NCBI GenBank assembly: GCA_015832175.1
Contig: WJXW01000002.1
Location: 1,798,001 to 1,862,000, forward strand
DNA length: 64,000 bases
Direction: 5' to 3'
Source of the DNA: Paraphaeosphaeria minitans
Taxonomy: Eukaryota > Ascomycota > Dothideomycetes > Pleosporales > Didymosphaeriaceae
The translations under genes and the position numbers were made by a program. Positions 22,694 to 33,868 of this stretch are shown here, piece by piece; the stretch's first letter is position 1; each line of letters begins with the position of its first letter. The notes under the pieces were generated by a model. The model ran no database searches, was not told the DNA's origin, and saw nothing but the letters and a program-made list of their open reading frames with translations.

Positions 22694-22981
22694 CTCTGAT
22701 CACTGTGAAGAATGACTTGGGCCCCAGTCGAAGTGTTGTTCTGTTGTAGAGATGCGATGCAATGCGATAAGGATAAGCATACGCGGCGCCATCGATACCT
22801 AACTGGAAGTGGCTAGTCCGCGGATGACCGCCACTCCGTCACGTGAACTCCGAGTCTCGGAGTCTCGGAGTTGCAATGACCGATCCTCCATCTGCCTCCG
22901 TGCTCTAACAACTTTCTTCTTGTACCTGGTGACTGGCGAGTCCGTGTCTAGGTAGGTATTGTCTACTCCTGATATCTGTTA
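22694..22981. promoter_or_regulatory. divergent promoter with a short CTCGGAGT direct repeat
   Basis: The 288 bp between the amidotransferase and MFS starts. Around 22850-22872 the sequence repeats CGAGTCT/CTCGGAGT in tandem (GAGTCTCGGAGTCTCGGAG). Whether this is a binding site is unknown. Confidence 0.35.
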
Positions 22982-25097
22982 ATGCAAGGCCACCACAACG
23001 CTTCAGAGCGGACACCGCTGCTGCGTCCACAATCTTCGGCCCGACCCAGCGAGTCAGCCGTCTACGAGGATGACATCCAAGATGCGGAGATAGCACAAGG
23101 TGCTCTCACGGCACCCGAATTTCCAGCATTGGGCAAGCAGAGGACCTATTCGAGTAGCCATTGGCTCGCCCCTGATCAAGAGGTTTCAGCAGAGCAGCCG
23201 GACGAACCTGGCGTATTTGGTGAAGATGGCCTTCTTGCAGGTCTGTCCAGGACTAAATTCCGATGCATCATTGGCGGTGTATTTGCAGGATATTTCGTGA
23301 GTTTTGATGCTTTCTATCTTGCGCCTTCAAGTTGTGTGTGCTGATCTTTCTTCAATTCGGGGTAGATTGCAATGTTTGACTCTACACTCATGGCGTCAAG
23401 CCATCCCGTGATAACGTCGTACTTCAATGCCTCCAATTCAGCGTCGTGGCTGTCGACAGCATTTTTGCTTACGTCGACTTCGCTACAGCCTCTTTTTGGC
23501 AGACTGTCCGATACATTCGGAAGACGTGTACTATACCTTTCCGGAGTAACGTTTCTTGCAATCACGACAGGATGGTGTGCCCTCGCACAGACTATCGGAA
23601 GCTTCATCGCGGCCAGAGCTTTTTGCGGTATCGGCGCTGCAGCGGTACTCTCCATGGGCAACATCATCATCAATGATCTTGTGAGCATCCAGGTACGGAG
23701 TACCTACCAAGCGTACATCAATCTCTTCTATGGGAGTGGTTCCACCCTCGGTGCTGCCTTCGGGGGGTTTTTCTGCGACAAGCTGGGATGGAGGCTTACC
23801 TTTGCCATCCAAATCCCCATCTTCGTTGCCATCTTCATCAATGGATACATGACCACCCCTTCTACTCTTGGACCGAACCTAGCTCAGCGGTCCGGCCAGG
23901 GCTTCAGAGACGCGATCAGAGGTTTCGACATTGCAGGTTCGGTCCTTCTGACCGGCTCTGTCGCTTTTCTCATTGCAGGCCTCAACTTGGGAGGCAACAT
24001 ATTCCCATGGGATCACCCTTTCGTAATCGTTTCGCTTGTCGTCGCTGTGGTATCAGGCGCAGTCCTGCTTCGCGTGGAACATAAGGCTGCAAAGCCAGTC
24101 ATGCCTTTATACCTCCTCTTCTCTCGCCCTAGAGGCTCCCTCGTCTTCAACAACTTTCTCGCCAACATCGGAATCAACGCCATCATCTTCAACGCACCGC
24201 TCTATTTCCAGGCCGTGAAACTCGAAACCGCTTCACTGTCCGGTTTCCGGCTCGCCGGGCCTTCGCTTGCTCTCATGATTTGCGGCGTATCCTCAGGCTT
24301 CATCATGACCGCCACCGGCCGCATGACATGGCTTATCGTCGCTGGGTCGCTCAGCATGCTCCTTGGTGGCGTGCTGCTATCCGTAATGTGGGATGACATA
24401 CCAACCTGGCTTGCGACGTTGTTCCTCGTGCCTCCGAGCCTGGGACAGGGACTCAGCTACCCAGCCGCCATGGTAGGTGTTCTTGCTACGAGTACACAGG
24501 AGGATCAGGCGGTGATGACGAGTACGTTGATCCTTTGGAGGCAGCTCGGTACCGTCATGGGTGTCGCCTTGAGTAGTCTGGTCTTGCAGAATGCGCTTAC
24601 GGTTTACCTCAACGCTCTCGTTACCGGCAAACACAAGGAAGACGTGCGTATTCTATTTCTCAACTTCTTCATCCATGTTTGATGCTCGCTTAGGCGATGC
24701 AGAGATGATACTAACCACGCACGCAGATCATCCTCACAGTCCGCAAATCCGTCCGCTCCATCCTCGACCTCGACCCAAAGCACCAACACCAAGGTACGTT
24801 TCCCACAACCCCCAGCCCCTTCCTCCCCACCGCGACCGTTTCTGTACCACCCACCATCTGCACCGTACCTCACTCGCAGATCGCCCCGCTTCCGGACCCA
24901 CCTCTACACAGCCCCCTCACTAACGCTCTCGCACCACAGTAATCGACGCATACGGCCGCAGTCTGCGCGTCACCTTCATCTCGGCCATTGCCGCATTCGT
25001 CCTGGTCAATATATTGGTGCTAACGATCAGACTGCCTAATCTCAAGCCCAAGAAGGGTGGCGACGCGAGCAGCGATGCCGAGGGCGAGGGATCCTGA
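22982..25097 (+). CDS. MFS transporter, vacuolar basic amino acid permease-like (VBA/DHA2)
   Basis: Four exons (22982-23296, 23366-24643, 24727-24793, 24940-25097) join to 605 residues. The hydrophilic N-terminus contains ERTPLL, an acidic dileucine-type signal common on vacuolar membrane proteins. The MFS body has the motif GRLSDTFGRRVLYLSG between TM2 and TM3. ARAFCGIGAAAVLSMGNIII and GSTLGAAFGGFFCDKLGWR are typical of the 14-TM drug:H+ antiporter-2 group that includes VBA and Fnx1 proteins. The last helix (AIAAFVLVNILVLTI) is encoded in exon 4. Vacuolar uptake of basic amino acids is likely from the family, not proven. Exon 3 is only 67 nt. Confidence 0.88.
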
Positions 25098-26898
25098 AAT
25101 GCCGTCGTCTCGGGGGCGGAAGGGACCAGGATGCGTGCGGAAGGGCTGTGCAATCCGTAACATGTTGCGCTGCGCTGCACTGCGCTGCGGGAGTCGCTGC
25201 TTGGCCCGGCACGGCGGGGATCTGATAAGGCGACGTTGGGTGTCGCGATGTGAAACGGCGATTGCACCGCCGAAAGCCGTGGGATGTCGCTCATGCGTGC
25301 GTCTTGGGCCATGTCACGGCGGTGTGAGCGGTGTCTTTTTCCTCTTTTTTTTTTCTTCTTTTCTTTCCATGCCCAAGGCCATGCCATGCCATGGCGTGTT
25401 GGCAGGCGAGTACGTTTCGCACAAGGAAAGCAAATGCTCGCGCGAGAGGAAGATGTTGCGCCTCGTGGTCTGCCTCTTCCATCGAGGCGGCGGGGTACAT
25501 ATTACATTTGCAGAGGGAATGGCAAGATGGTGTAGGTACCTACCGACAGTCTTCAAAGAATTTTCATAGACGTAAAGGAAGCGTGGTAGTGCCAGTCACC
25601 GTTTTCATGAAGCCCCATCCCCCCTGTCACGTCGCCGGTCTCGATACTGAAACTACTCTACTGCACACTGTACTCGTGCGCAACCTCACCCTGGGCGCTT
25701 TCACAGACCATGTACCGACGATAGTGACCATCTCTCGCTCCGCGTACCGTTCCGTTATGCATGTAGGATACCCTAGGTATGTTGTTCACACAGTAGGTAG
25801 GTATTCCTCAGCGCCGCCGCACCCGTCCGTCGATTGAGCGACAATCCCAGGCATGGCGAGGAAGACGACCCCGATGGTATGTGTGGCCATGGGTGAAGAC
25901 GCTACCTCAGATGTATATTGACTGCACTCACCGGTCCGGAGCGACTGTAGGTATCTGCCAATGGCGTGCCAATGGTTCCAGCCTCGTTGGCATGGCTGAT
26001 GTTGGTTGATGCCTTGCTCTTCAGGCGTTACGGATGATTGCTCTGAAACCACGAATTCGCTCGCATCATGATGCAACGCTCGGATTTGGCAGTGGGGTGT
26101 GAATGGCTCCTACACGGGGCTGCACAGCTCGCTCAGAGCAATTGTGATAGCAGAGAATTGATGCATCTGGGTAGGTGGGCGTAGTTGCATAGGGGTTGGG
26201 ATTGGCGCGATTCGAATGGAGCGCAGCTCGCCGACTCCTTTTTTGCAGTTCCATTCTGTTTGTTGGTGGACAAGCGCGAGGCTGGCTGGAAAGCGACCAT
26301 GATAGCTGGCTAAGCGACAACTAGCGCACAATTGGCGAGGTGGGACTGCAGCTGCTCTGCGATAGGTCCGTCATGTAGGCCACGGCACATGAGCACGGTT
26401 GGTGATGGAGCAAATATACTACGGCTGCCTAGCAGAGCAATTCGTGCGCAGCAGTTCCACGCGAAACCGCGGCCTTTGTCTCGTAAAGGTGTCTGGCGAA
26501 GTGTGCCGCCCTGCATCCTAAGCGCTGGGAGTGAGCGGTTCATCCGTGCCTCAAATACCATGGCTGAAGATTTGTGCTTCGCGGATGGCGGGAGTTGTTT
26601 TTGGAGGGTGAGAAACGCGGGGCCTTGGGGCCAATATGCAGGTACAAGTGGCAGACGAGAATAGCGGTGGGGCCGGGTCGGTGGTGCAGAATGTCTCTAC
26701 CGCAGAGCTGGAATCCGACGTCAAAATAGTAGTGAATGCAACATGTGGAAAAGAAGTGACAACCGGAGGGTGAACAGATAGACTAGCTGTGAAGGTCTGG
26801 CCGCGGCATGGTAAAGCACGTGCTCAAGGAGGGCCTTCACCAGTCGGCAGCGATGGGAAGCGCTCTGGCCTGGAAGACATGTTTGGTCGTCAAACGAG

Positions 26899-27290
26899 GT
26901 AGATGCAGGTAGCTGCCAAAGTCATTGTATAAATTTGAGGGTAGATGCAGGTAGCTGCCAAAGTCATTGTGTACATTTGAGGGTAGATGCAGGTAGCTGG
27001 ACAAAGTCATCGTGTGAGCTTTAAGGTACAAGGCTGAGCGAGAGTAGATGCAGGTAGCTGCACAAAGTCATTGTATAAATTTGAGGGTAGATGCAGGTAG
27101 CTGCCAAAGTCATTGTGTACATTTGAGGGTAGATGCAGGTAGCTGGACAAAGTCATCGTGTGAGCTTTAAGGTACAAGGCTGAGCGGGAGTAGATGTAGG
27201 TAGCTGTACAAAGTCATCGTATGAACTTTAAGATACAAGAGTGAACGAGGGTAGATGCAGGTAGCTGCACAAGTCGTCGTGTGAAGAGGC
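26899..27290. repeat. minisatellite with higher-order structure
   Basis: Eight units each begin with GTAGATGCAGGTAGCTG, at 26899, 26941, 26983, 27044, 27087, 27129, 27190 and 27251. The spacing is 42, 42, 61, 43, 42, 61 and 61 bp. There are thus two unit types, a short one ending in TTTGAGG and a long one with an added GGTACAAGGCTGAGCG-like tail. The order short-short-long occurs twice, forming a higher-order repeat of about 145 bp. Confidence 0.9.
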
Positions 27291-27535
27291 GACCGCTCTT
27301 GCAGGCAGGTTGGCGCTCTTCGGTGATTGGGTCAAGTCAAGCAGGCGCGCTTCGGTGATTGGGTCGAGACAAAGGCAGGCGCGCTTCAGCTTCAGGACTA
27401 GCCGTGGACCGCGTCGGGCTCTCTGGCAGCAACAAGAGGCATTTCAGATGCTGGCGAGAGAACAATGCGTCATTGCAGCTGTAGACAAGACGTGACAAGA
27501 GTGGGCGTGCAGCTGTCGACAAGACGTGGGCATGC

Positions 27536-27627
27536 AGCTGCCACAAAGGAGATGGTGAAGCTGCCACCAAGGACATGGCGAAGCTGCCACAAAGGACATG
27601 GCGAAGCTGCCACAAAGGACATGGTGA
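27536..27627. repeat. four 23-bp tandem repeats
   Basis: Unit AGCTGCCACAAAGGACATGG plus CGA or TGA, four copies with one or two mismatches each. A diverged fragment (GCTGCCACAGAGGACATGG) follows at about 27654. It is unrelated in sequence to the array 250 bp upstream. Confidence 0.85.
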
Positions 27628-28350
27628 TGATGCAACAGGCACAGATCCAGTCCGCTGCCACAGAGGACATGGCAATGCTTCAGCGTGCGTGCGGCGGGAG
27701 AAAGTCAAGGTGGCATGTCGTAGGCGTCTCGTAGGTACGTACCTATAAGGTCCCATATCGTGACACTGGACTGACAATCAGCAACGTCACTCCACCACGC
27801 CTGACACCTGGACGGTTTCCGCGAGCTTCGACGGAACATCTACTGTGCAAGGGCTCTCCGCCGCCATGCCCAGCTTCGGGGCTATGCATCGATACCAAGC
27901 CATGGCAAATGCGTGGTTTTCAGCGTCGCGGCGAGATGCGCTGTGGTCGGCATGGACGTGGGCACGCCGCACAGGGGCAGGGGAGATGCTATCGCCCGAT
28001 TCGTTGCCGTCAAGGCGCCCGCGGCGGAGAACATCTCCCACGCGCCATGGCATCCAGATTTCCAGCCTGTTCGCGCTTGGCGGAAATTGGCAGCGGCGGA
28101 CCTTGTCCGTGGCCAGCCTGCAGTCTGACGCTTGCATGTGAGCCCTCGGGAGCTACTGGCTAGTGCAGACTAGATAGGTATCTACCTAGCTCAGATCGAG
28201 TCGTGTCGAAGCCGGGCGGCGAATTTGCTATGCACCTAGTGCCTTGCCGTCCCAGGCTCTTCGTCGCTGTACCAACCTACGTAGGTACGTGCGCTGGCAG
28301 AGGGTGTATCTATCCGCTCGCTTCCGTCTTCGGTGTGTATACGAGAGGGT

Positions 28351-28550
28351 GTATACGTGTTTCCGTCCGCGGGCAGAAGGTGTTTGCATACGTGTTTCCG
28401 TCCGCAGGCAGAGGATATACACGTGTTTCCCTCTCGCGGGCAGAGGATATATACGTGTTTCCCTCTCGCGGGCAGAGGATATACACGTGTTTCCCTCCAC
28501 AAGCAGAGAGTGTGTGTATGCGTGGGCTTCCGTCTAGCGGGCAGAGCGAG
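28351..28550. repeat. 31-35-bp tandem repeats around a CACGTG/ACGTGTTTCC core
   Basis: Copies of CGTGTTTCC(G/C)TC start at 28356, 28391, 28422, 28454 and 28486, with a diverged sixth at 28521. Each copy is followed by a GGGCAGAGGATATA-type segment. Three copies contain ACACGTG or TACGTG. The periods are 35, 31, 32, 32 and 35 bp. Confidence 0.85.
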
Positions 28551-29614
28551 TGTGCTCCGCGTCGCAGAAGAGAGGCTCAACCGACTTGTCGTTCCGCATC
28601 GCAGCCTGGCCATCAGTAGGTAACAGTAGGTAGGTAGATAGTCTACATGCTAAATAGCGGGAGTGTGGGGAACGTTCGAGGCTACAGGCCCAGGGCCGGT
28701 CTACTACCTAGAGTAATAAGCGAAAGTCGCCCGCCGCCGCCGCCGCCAAGCTAAAGGTAACCCATCACAGCGTCACAGCAACGCTAGCCCGTTTGCGGGT
28801 AGTCGTTTGGGGCAGTGCACCTTGACACTTTCCACGGAGAGAAGGGCAGGCGAGAATGGAGTTGCAGGCTTGCTTCTCGCTCTCATCTTGCCCCTTCGCA
28901 GTCGACATCTGCGCTGCTCAACATCCTGCTGGTCGCCGTTGCTTTCCTCACGCCTGCGCCCCCACTGTCCGTGTCGTTGTTGTGACCATCTTCGCCCTCT
29001 AGCATGTGCAAATAGCACAGCGACACTGCCACCGTCTGCCGTCATAGATTCACACCTCGGCCGCAGCACATCCCCGGGGCAAGCCGTGTTCAGCTGTGCT
29101 GGCAGCTTCACGTGGTTCCCTCAAGGGGCCCATTTTGCCATTGTCTACGCAAGCGCCCAGACGGCAGGCGTGCGTCGCTTTATATCATCGGGCCTGCTCC
29201 AACAACAACAACAGGCGCCCAGGTGAGTACACCGGGGCTGTGTAGACACCCCAGACCCGCTCGCGAGCGCCCGCTACCCAATTCCCCCTCAGCTAACCCC
29301 AATATCCCTTGCCCAGACCAGAGGACCGTCTGCTTCCTCTCTACCGTCGAGGAAGCCGCGACACTTCCAAGAGAGACTCAGCCTCGTCTCTTGCCTTCGT
29401 CTCTCGTCTCTCGTCTTTCGTCTTTCGTCTTTCGTCTCTCGCGCCCCTCCTTCCGCGCCTTTATCAAGTTGCGCGCCCAACCGCATGCTGGACCGACCAT
29501 CACACCGGCGAGACGCCCTAGCACATTCTTCAGCACCCATCGCCTGGCCAGCATAGCCTACCTCACCCCCGTACAGCCCCAATCAGCCGCCCCTGATACA
29601 GCAAGGCCTCCACC

Positions 29615-32600
29615 ATGGCTGATAAAGACGTCGAGGCGCGTAGCACACCCTCGCCAGGTCCTCGACGACAGAGGGCTCCCACTATTACCATCGACACTTC
29701 GGCTGTCAACACCAACGACGCTGCCATGGGAGACTCTGTTCCGTTGGGCGACCTGCACGACAACCGCTCATCCTCACCACAACACAACGATACCGGTGGA
29801 GACATCTCCCCGAGCACCTTCAAGGGTCCCACCACGGAGCTTCGTGCGACTAATTCCTTCGAGAGTCGCAAGAGCGGCGAGAGTAGACCGACTAGCCCTC
29901 ACAATGTCTCGTCGCCTGCCGGCTGGGGAACCTCGTCGCAAGGCTTTCTCTCTGTCCCAGGACGCTCGCGTGGTAACTCTTTCGATACCGAGAACGGAGA
30001 GTCCACGTCCAGCGGCACGTACATTCCCTCTTCACAGGGAGAGACTCTACACGGCGGAAACAACGCCAATGGTGTAATGGACGACAAAGATGCGCTTCGC
30101 CCCGACCCAGGAACCGAAGCCGACTTTGAAGTCGAGGACAGTCCTTTCGCGTTTTCACCAGGTCAGCTGGGGAAACTCTACAACCCCAAAAGTCTGGCGG
30201 CCTTCTATGCACTAGGTGGCTTGGAAGGCCTCGAGAAGGGTCTCAGGTCGGATCGGAAATCTGGGTTGAGTGTTGACGAAGTGCACCTTGAAGGCACCAT
30301 TTCGTTCGAAGAAGCGACCACACAGATTCCTACACATGCACCAAAAGCCACGACGTCCAATGGCGCTCCTCGGACCGAGACTGGGGGAGAGCCCAGCAAA
30401 GATGCCTTCGCCGATCGGAAACGGGTTTATAGCGACAACCGTTTGCCCGAGCGGAAACCCAAAAGCATCCTCCAACTGGCCTGGATAGCTTACAACGACA
30501 AAGTCTTGATTCTTCTTACCATTGCTGCTGTCATTTCATTATCTCTCGGTCTTTACCAGACATTCGGCGTCAAGCACGAGCCGGGTGTGCCCAAGGTCGA
30601 GTGGGTTGAAGGTGTTGCCATTATTGTCGCCATTCTCATTGTTGTTGTCGTCGGTGCTGCCAACGATTGGCAAAAAGAGCGACAGTTCGTGAAATTGAAC
30701 AAGAAGAAGGAAGACCGCCATGTCAAGGCCATTCGATCCGGAAAACTACGCGAAATCTCCGTGTACGACATCCTTGTCGGCGACGTGGTCAACCTTGAGC
30801 CCGGTGATATGGTACCTGTCGATGGCATTCTGATTCAAGGCTCAGGCGTCAAGTGCGACGAATCGTCCGCTACCGGCGAATCGGATCTTTTGAAGAAGGC
30901 ACCAGGTGACAATGTCTTCCGAGCCATCGAGAACCACGAACCGACAAAGAAGATGGATCCCTTCATCCTTTCAGGTGCCAAAGTTTCTGAGGGTGTTGGC
31001 ACCTTCATGGTTACCGCCACTGGAATTCACTCGAGCTACGGCAAAACGATGATGTCTCTGCGCGAAGAGAGTGAGGTCACGCCTCTGCAATCAAAGCTTA
31101 ACACGCTCGCTACGTACATTGCAAAACTCGGTGGCGCGTCTGCTCTCCTCCTGTTCGTTGTTCTCTTCATCGAATTCCTCGTCAAACTCCGCACCAGCAC
31201 CGACGCCCCAGCGCAAAAGGGTCAGAACTTTTTGGACATCCTGATCGTCGCCATTACCGTTGTTGTAGTGGCGGTTCCCGAAGGTCTTCCTCTTGCCGTC
31301 ACACTTGCTCTTGCTTTTGCTACCACTCGCATGCTCAAGGACAACAACCTCGTACGAGTGTTACGCTCCTGCGAGACCATGGGTAATGCTACGACCATTT
31401 GTTCTGACAAGACCGGTACCTTGACCCAGAACAAGATGACCGTGGTGTCAGGCACACTGGGCACGGCTCTTCGCTTCGGCGACAAGAAGATGCAGGCTCC
31501 CACCTCAACAAAACCTATTGACGATGGTACCAAAGGAAAGCACAGTCTCGAAACCCCTATCGAGAGCCCTGATGATGTCACGCCTGCCGAATTTGTTTCC
31601 AATCTCAGCAAAGAAGTGCAGGACTTGCTGCTGCAATCCATCGTACAGAACACCACCGCTTTTGAAGGTGCTGAAGGCGGCCCTGATCCTTTTATTGGGT
31701 CCAAAACCGAAACTGCCCTTCTCGGATTTGCTCGCGATAATCTCGGCATGGGTTCGCTTTCGACAGAACGCTCCAACGCGAATATCGTTCAGGTCGTTCC
31801 TTTTGACTCTGCCATGAAGTGTTCCGGTGCTGTTGCTAAGCTGGCAGACGGTCGTTTCAGGCTCTACGTCAAGGGTGCTTCCGAGATATTGCTTGGCAAA
31901 TGCGTCACCATTGTCTCTGAGGCCACTAAGGAATTGATCGAGAGGCCCTTGTCCGACGACAACATGGAAACCCTTGAGCAAGTGATCAACACGTACGCGT
32001 CGCGATCACTGCGAACAATTGGGCTTGTCTACCGGGACTTTGAGAGCTGGCCGCCTCGGGATGCACGCAAGCAAGATGATGATGCTTCTCGGGCAGTTTT
32101 CGACGATGTTTTCCAGAAGATGTCGTTCCTAGCCATCGTCGGTATCCAGGATCCCCTACGAGATGGTGTGCGCGAAGCCGTCAAAGATTGCCAAGGCGCT
32201 GGTGTTTACGTGCGCATGGTCACTGGTGACAATGTTCTGACTGCCAAGGCGATCGCTGAAGATTGCGGCATTCTGGTGCCCGGCGGTCTGATCATGGAAG
32301 GTCCCACTTTCAGGAAGCTCTCGAAACGTGACATGGATGCAGCGATCCCGAAGCTCTGTGTTCTTGCTCGTTCCAGTCCGGAAGATAAACGCAAGCTGGT
32401 GAAGCGACTCAAAGAACTAGGCGAAACCGTCGCAGTTACTGGTGACGGAACCAACGACGCACCGGCTCTGAAGACAGCTGATGTCGGCTTCTCCATGGGC
32501 ATCGCTGGAACTGAAGTTGCCAAGGAGGCTTCCGCTATCATTCTTATGGACGACAATTTTGCATCAATTGTCAAAGCACTTCTCTGGGGCCGAGCTGTTA

Positions 32601-33868
32601 ACGATGCAGTCAAAAAGTTTCTGCAGTTCCAGATCACTGTCAACATCACTGCTGTTCTTCTCACGTTTATCTCGGCCGTGTCGAGCGAGGATCAGGAGTC
32701 GGTACTCACTGCTGTGCAATTGCTCTGGGTCAATCTCATCATGGATACGTTTGCTGCTCTAGCCCTTGCGACTGATCCACCCACCCGCAGCCTCCTCAAC
32801 CGCAAGCCCGATCCAAAGTCTGCACCGCTCATCACTTTGAACATGTGGAAGATGATCATTGGACAGGCAGTCTACCAGCTGGTGGTCACCTTGATTCTGT
32901 ACTTTGCCGGAGAGAAGATTCTTTCGTACGACTCTCCGGAGGAGAAGGAACGCATGCCTACACTGGTCTTCAACACTTTCGTCTGGATGCAGATCTTCAA
33001 CTCCCTGAACAATCGCCGCTTGGACAACCGCTTCAACATTTTTGAGGGTATCACGCACAACTGGTTCTTCATTGGTATCTTGGCCATCATGATTGGTGGT
33101 CAGACCATGATCATCTTCATCGGTGGCCGTGCATTCTCCGTTACCAGGATCAACAGCGCTCAATGGGCGTACTCGATCGTCTTGGGCGCCCTTTCGCTGG
33201 TCGTGGGTGTCATAGTACGACTCATCCCCGATGAGCTGATCGCTCGATGCATTCCCTCGTTTTTCAAGCGCAAGCGAACTCCAGAGGTGGTTGTTTCGGA
33301 TGAGTACCAGTGGAATCAAGGCCTGATTGAGATTCGCCAAGAGCTCGCTTTCATCAAGAAGGTCCGTGGTGGGCGCCTTAGCAACCTCAAGTTCAAGATT
33401 GAGCATCCTCGTGAGATCTTCTCTCGTTCCAGGTCCAGCCAGTCGCTGCCGGGAACACCGAACAACGGTTCGTACATGGAACACGAGGGCTCGCCTGCAC
33501 CTCCGAGTCCTGATACGCGGAGTCGCCGTCGTGGAAGGTCTCGATCAAATTCCGCTTTCGGTCCAGCGACTGTCATGGCGGGTATTGTCGCCGGCAGTAT
33601 CGCAGGTTGGTCACCTATTGATCGCGCGGGCGGTGATGACGAGTCGTTGAAGTTCTCTCGCGACCGTAGTAAGTCAGATCTGGAGGCACAAGAGGGTATC
33701 GAAGTCCACCCGGACACTAAATCGACCGATCCCATACTTGCGCCTGATCCATCGGAGTACCGCGGACCCCCGAGTCAGAACAAGGAAACGACACCAAACT
33801 TCAGTGTCGGACCCTTTGCCGGCGATCCTAAGCTGAAGGAGGACGGCCCCAGGTCGTCCAACTCATGA
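29615..33868 (+). CDS. PMC1: P-type Ca2+-ATPase, vacuolar PMC1 type
   Basis: A single intron-free frame of 1417 residues. It pumps Ca2+ from cytosol into vacuole at the cost of ATP. The long Ser-rich N-terminus (about 280 residues) precedes TM1-TM2 (ILLTIAAVISLSLGLYQTF; EGVAIIVAILIVVVVGAAN). The actuator motif is CDESSATGESDLL. VVVAVPEGLPLAVTLALA, near residue 551, is the Ca2+-binding TM4 PEGL motif. The phosphorylated Asp lies in CSDKTGTLTQNKMT (near 597). GSKTETALLGFA is the nucleotide-domain motif, and VTGDGTNDAPALKTADVGFS (near 943) is the hinge. LLWVNLIMDTFAALALATDPP is TM6. The C-terminal tail is long, basic and Ser-rich, with no clear calmodulin site. The length is close to other filamentous fungal PMC proteins. 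Confidence 0.96.
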   Translation: MADKDVEARSTPSPGPRRQRAPTITIDTSAVNTNDAAMGDSVPLGDLHDNRSSSPQHNDTGGDISPSTFKGPTTELRATNSFESRKSGESRPTSPHNVSSPAGWGTSSQGFLSVPGRSRGNSFDTENGESTSSGTYIPSSQGETLHGGNNANGVMDDKDALRPDPGTEADFEVEDSPFAFSPGQLGKLYNPKSLAAFYALGGLEGLEKGLRSDRKSGLSVDEVHLEGTISFEEATTQIPTHAPKATTSNGAPRTETGGEPSKDAFADRKRVYSDNRLPERKPKSILQLAWIAYNDKVLILLTIAAVISLSLGLYQTFGVKHEPGVPKVEWVEGVAIIVAILIVVVVGAANDWQKERQFVKLNKKKEDRHVKAIRSGKLREISVYDILVGDVVNLEPGDMVPVDGILIQGSGVKCDESSATGESDLLKKAPGDNVFRAIENHEPTKKMDPFILSGAKVSEGVGTFMVTATGIHSSYGKTMMSLREESEVTPLQSKLNTLATYIAKLGGASALLLFVVLFIEFLVKLRTSTDAPAQKGQNFLDILIVAITVVVVAVPEGLPLAVTLALAFATTRMLKDNNLVRVLRSCETMGNATTICSDKTGTLTQNKMTVVSGTLGTALRFGDKKMQAPTSTKPIDDGTKGKHSLETPIESPDDVTPAEFVSNLSKEVQDLLLQSIVQNTTAFEGAEGGPDPFIGSKTETALLGFARDNLGMGSLSTERSNANIVQVVPFDSAMKCSGAVAKLADGRFRLYVKGASEILLGKCVTIVSEATKELIERPLSDDNMETLEQVINTYASRSLRTIGLVYRDFESWPPRDARKQDDDASRAVFDDVFQKMSFLAIVGIQDPLRDGVREAVKDCQGAGVYVRMVTGDNVLTAKAIAEDCGILVPGGLIMEGPTFRKLSKRDMDAAIPKLCVLARSSPEDKRKLVKRLKELGETVAVTGDGTNDAPALKTADVGFSMGIAGTEVAKEASAIILMDDNFASIVKALLWGRAVNDAVKKFLQFQITVNITAVLLTFISAVSSEDQESVLTAVQLLWVNLIMDTFAALALATDPPTRSLLNRKPDPKSAPLITLNMWKMIIGQAVYQLVVTLILYFAGEKILSYDSPEEKERMPTLVFNTFVWMQIFNSLNNRRLDNRFNIFEGITHNWFFIGILAIMIGGQTMIIFIGGRAFSVTRINSAQWAYSIVLGALSLVVGVIVRLIPDELIARCIPSFFKRKRTPEVVVSDEYQWNQGLIEIRQELAFIKKVRGGRLSNLKFKIEHPREIFSRSRSSQSLPGTPNNGSYMEHEGSPAPPSPDTRSRRRGRSRSNSAFGPATVMAGIVAGSIAGWSPIDRAGGDDESLKFSRDRSKSDLEAQEGIEVHPDTKSTDPILAPDPSEYRGPPSQNKETTPNFSVGPFAGDPKLKEDGPRSSNS

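Larger units (their letters stand above)
25098..29614. other. 4.5-kb gene-free region with three tandem-repeat arrays
   Basis: No frame on either strand has recognisable domains or splices into a protein. It holds three unrelated arrays (separate entries), a (CCG)n run near 28730-28750, many TAGGTA/TACCTA palindromes (for example near 25540, 25795, 27735, 28170, 28275 and 28620), and poly-T at about 25340. The last 200 bp (CTCTCGTCTTTCGT repeats at 29398-29445) are pyrimidine-rich and probably form the promoter or leader of the Ca2+-ATPase gene. Confidence 0.6.

Noticed and set aside
25220..25228. ATCTGATAA, an exact match to the SreA-type site
   Set aside because: A single copy in the 3' flank of the VBA-type transporter gene, far from any iron gene; expected by chance at this window size.
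28330..28550. CRISPR-like array
   Set aside because: The units are contiguous tandem repeats without unique spacers and the genome is eukaryotic.
29112..30077. 321-codon plus-strand open frame over the Ca2+-ATPase 5' end
   Set aside because: Low-complexity, Pro/Ser/Arg-rich translation of the leader and of a second frame of the ATPase gene; no family features.
32759..33484. 241-codon minus-strand open frame
   Set aside because: Antisense shadow of the strongly conserved Ca2+-ATPase C-terminal half.
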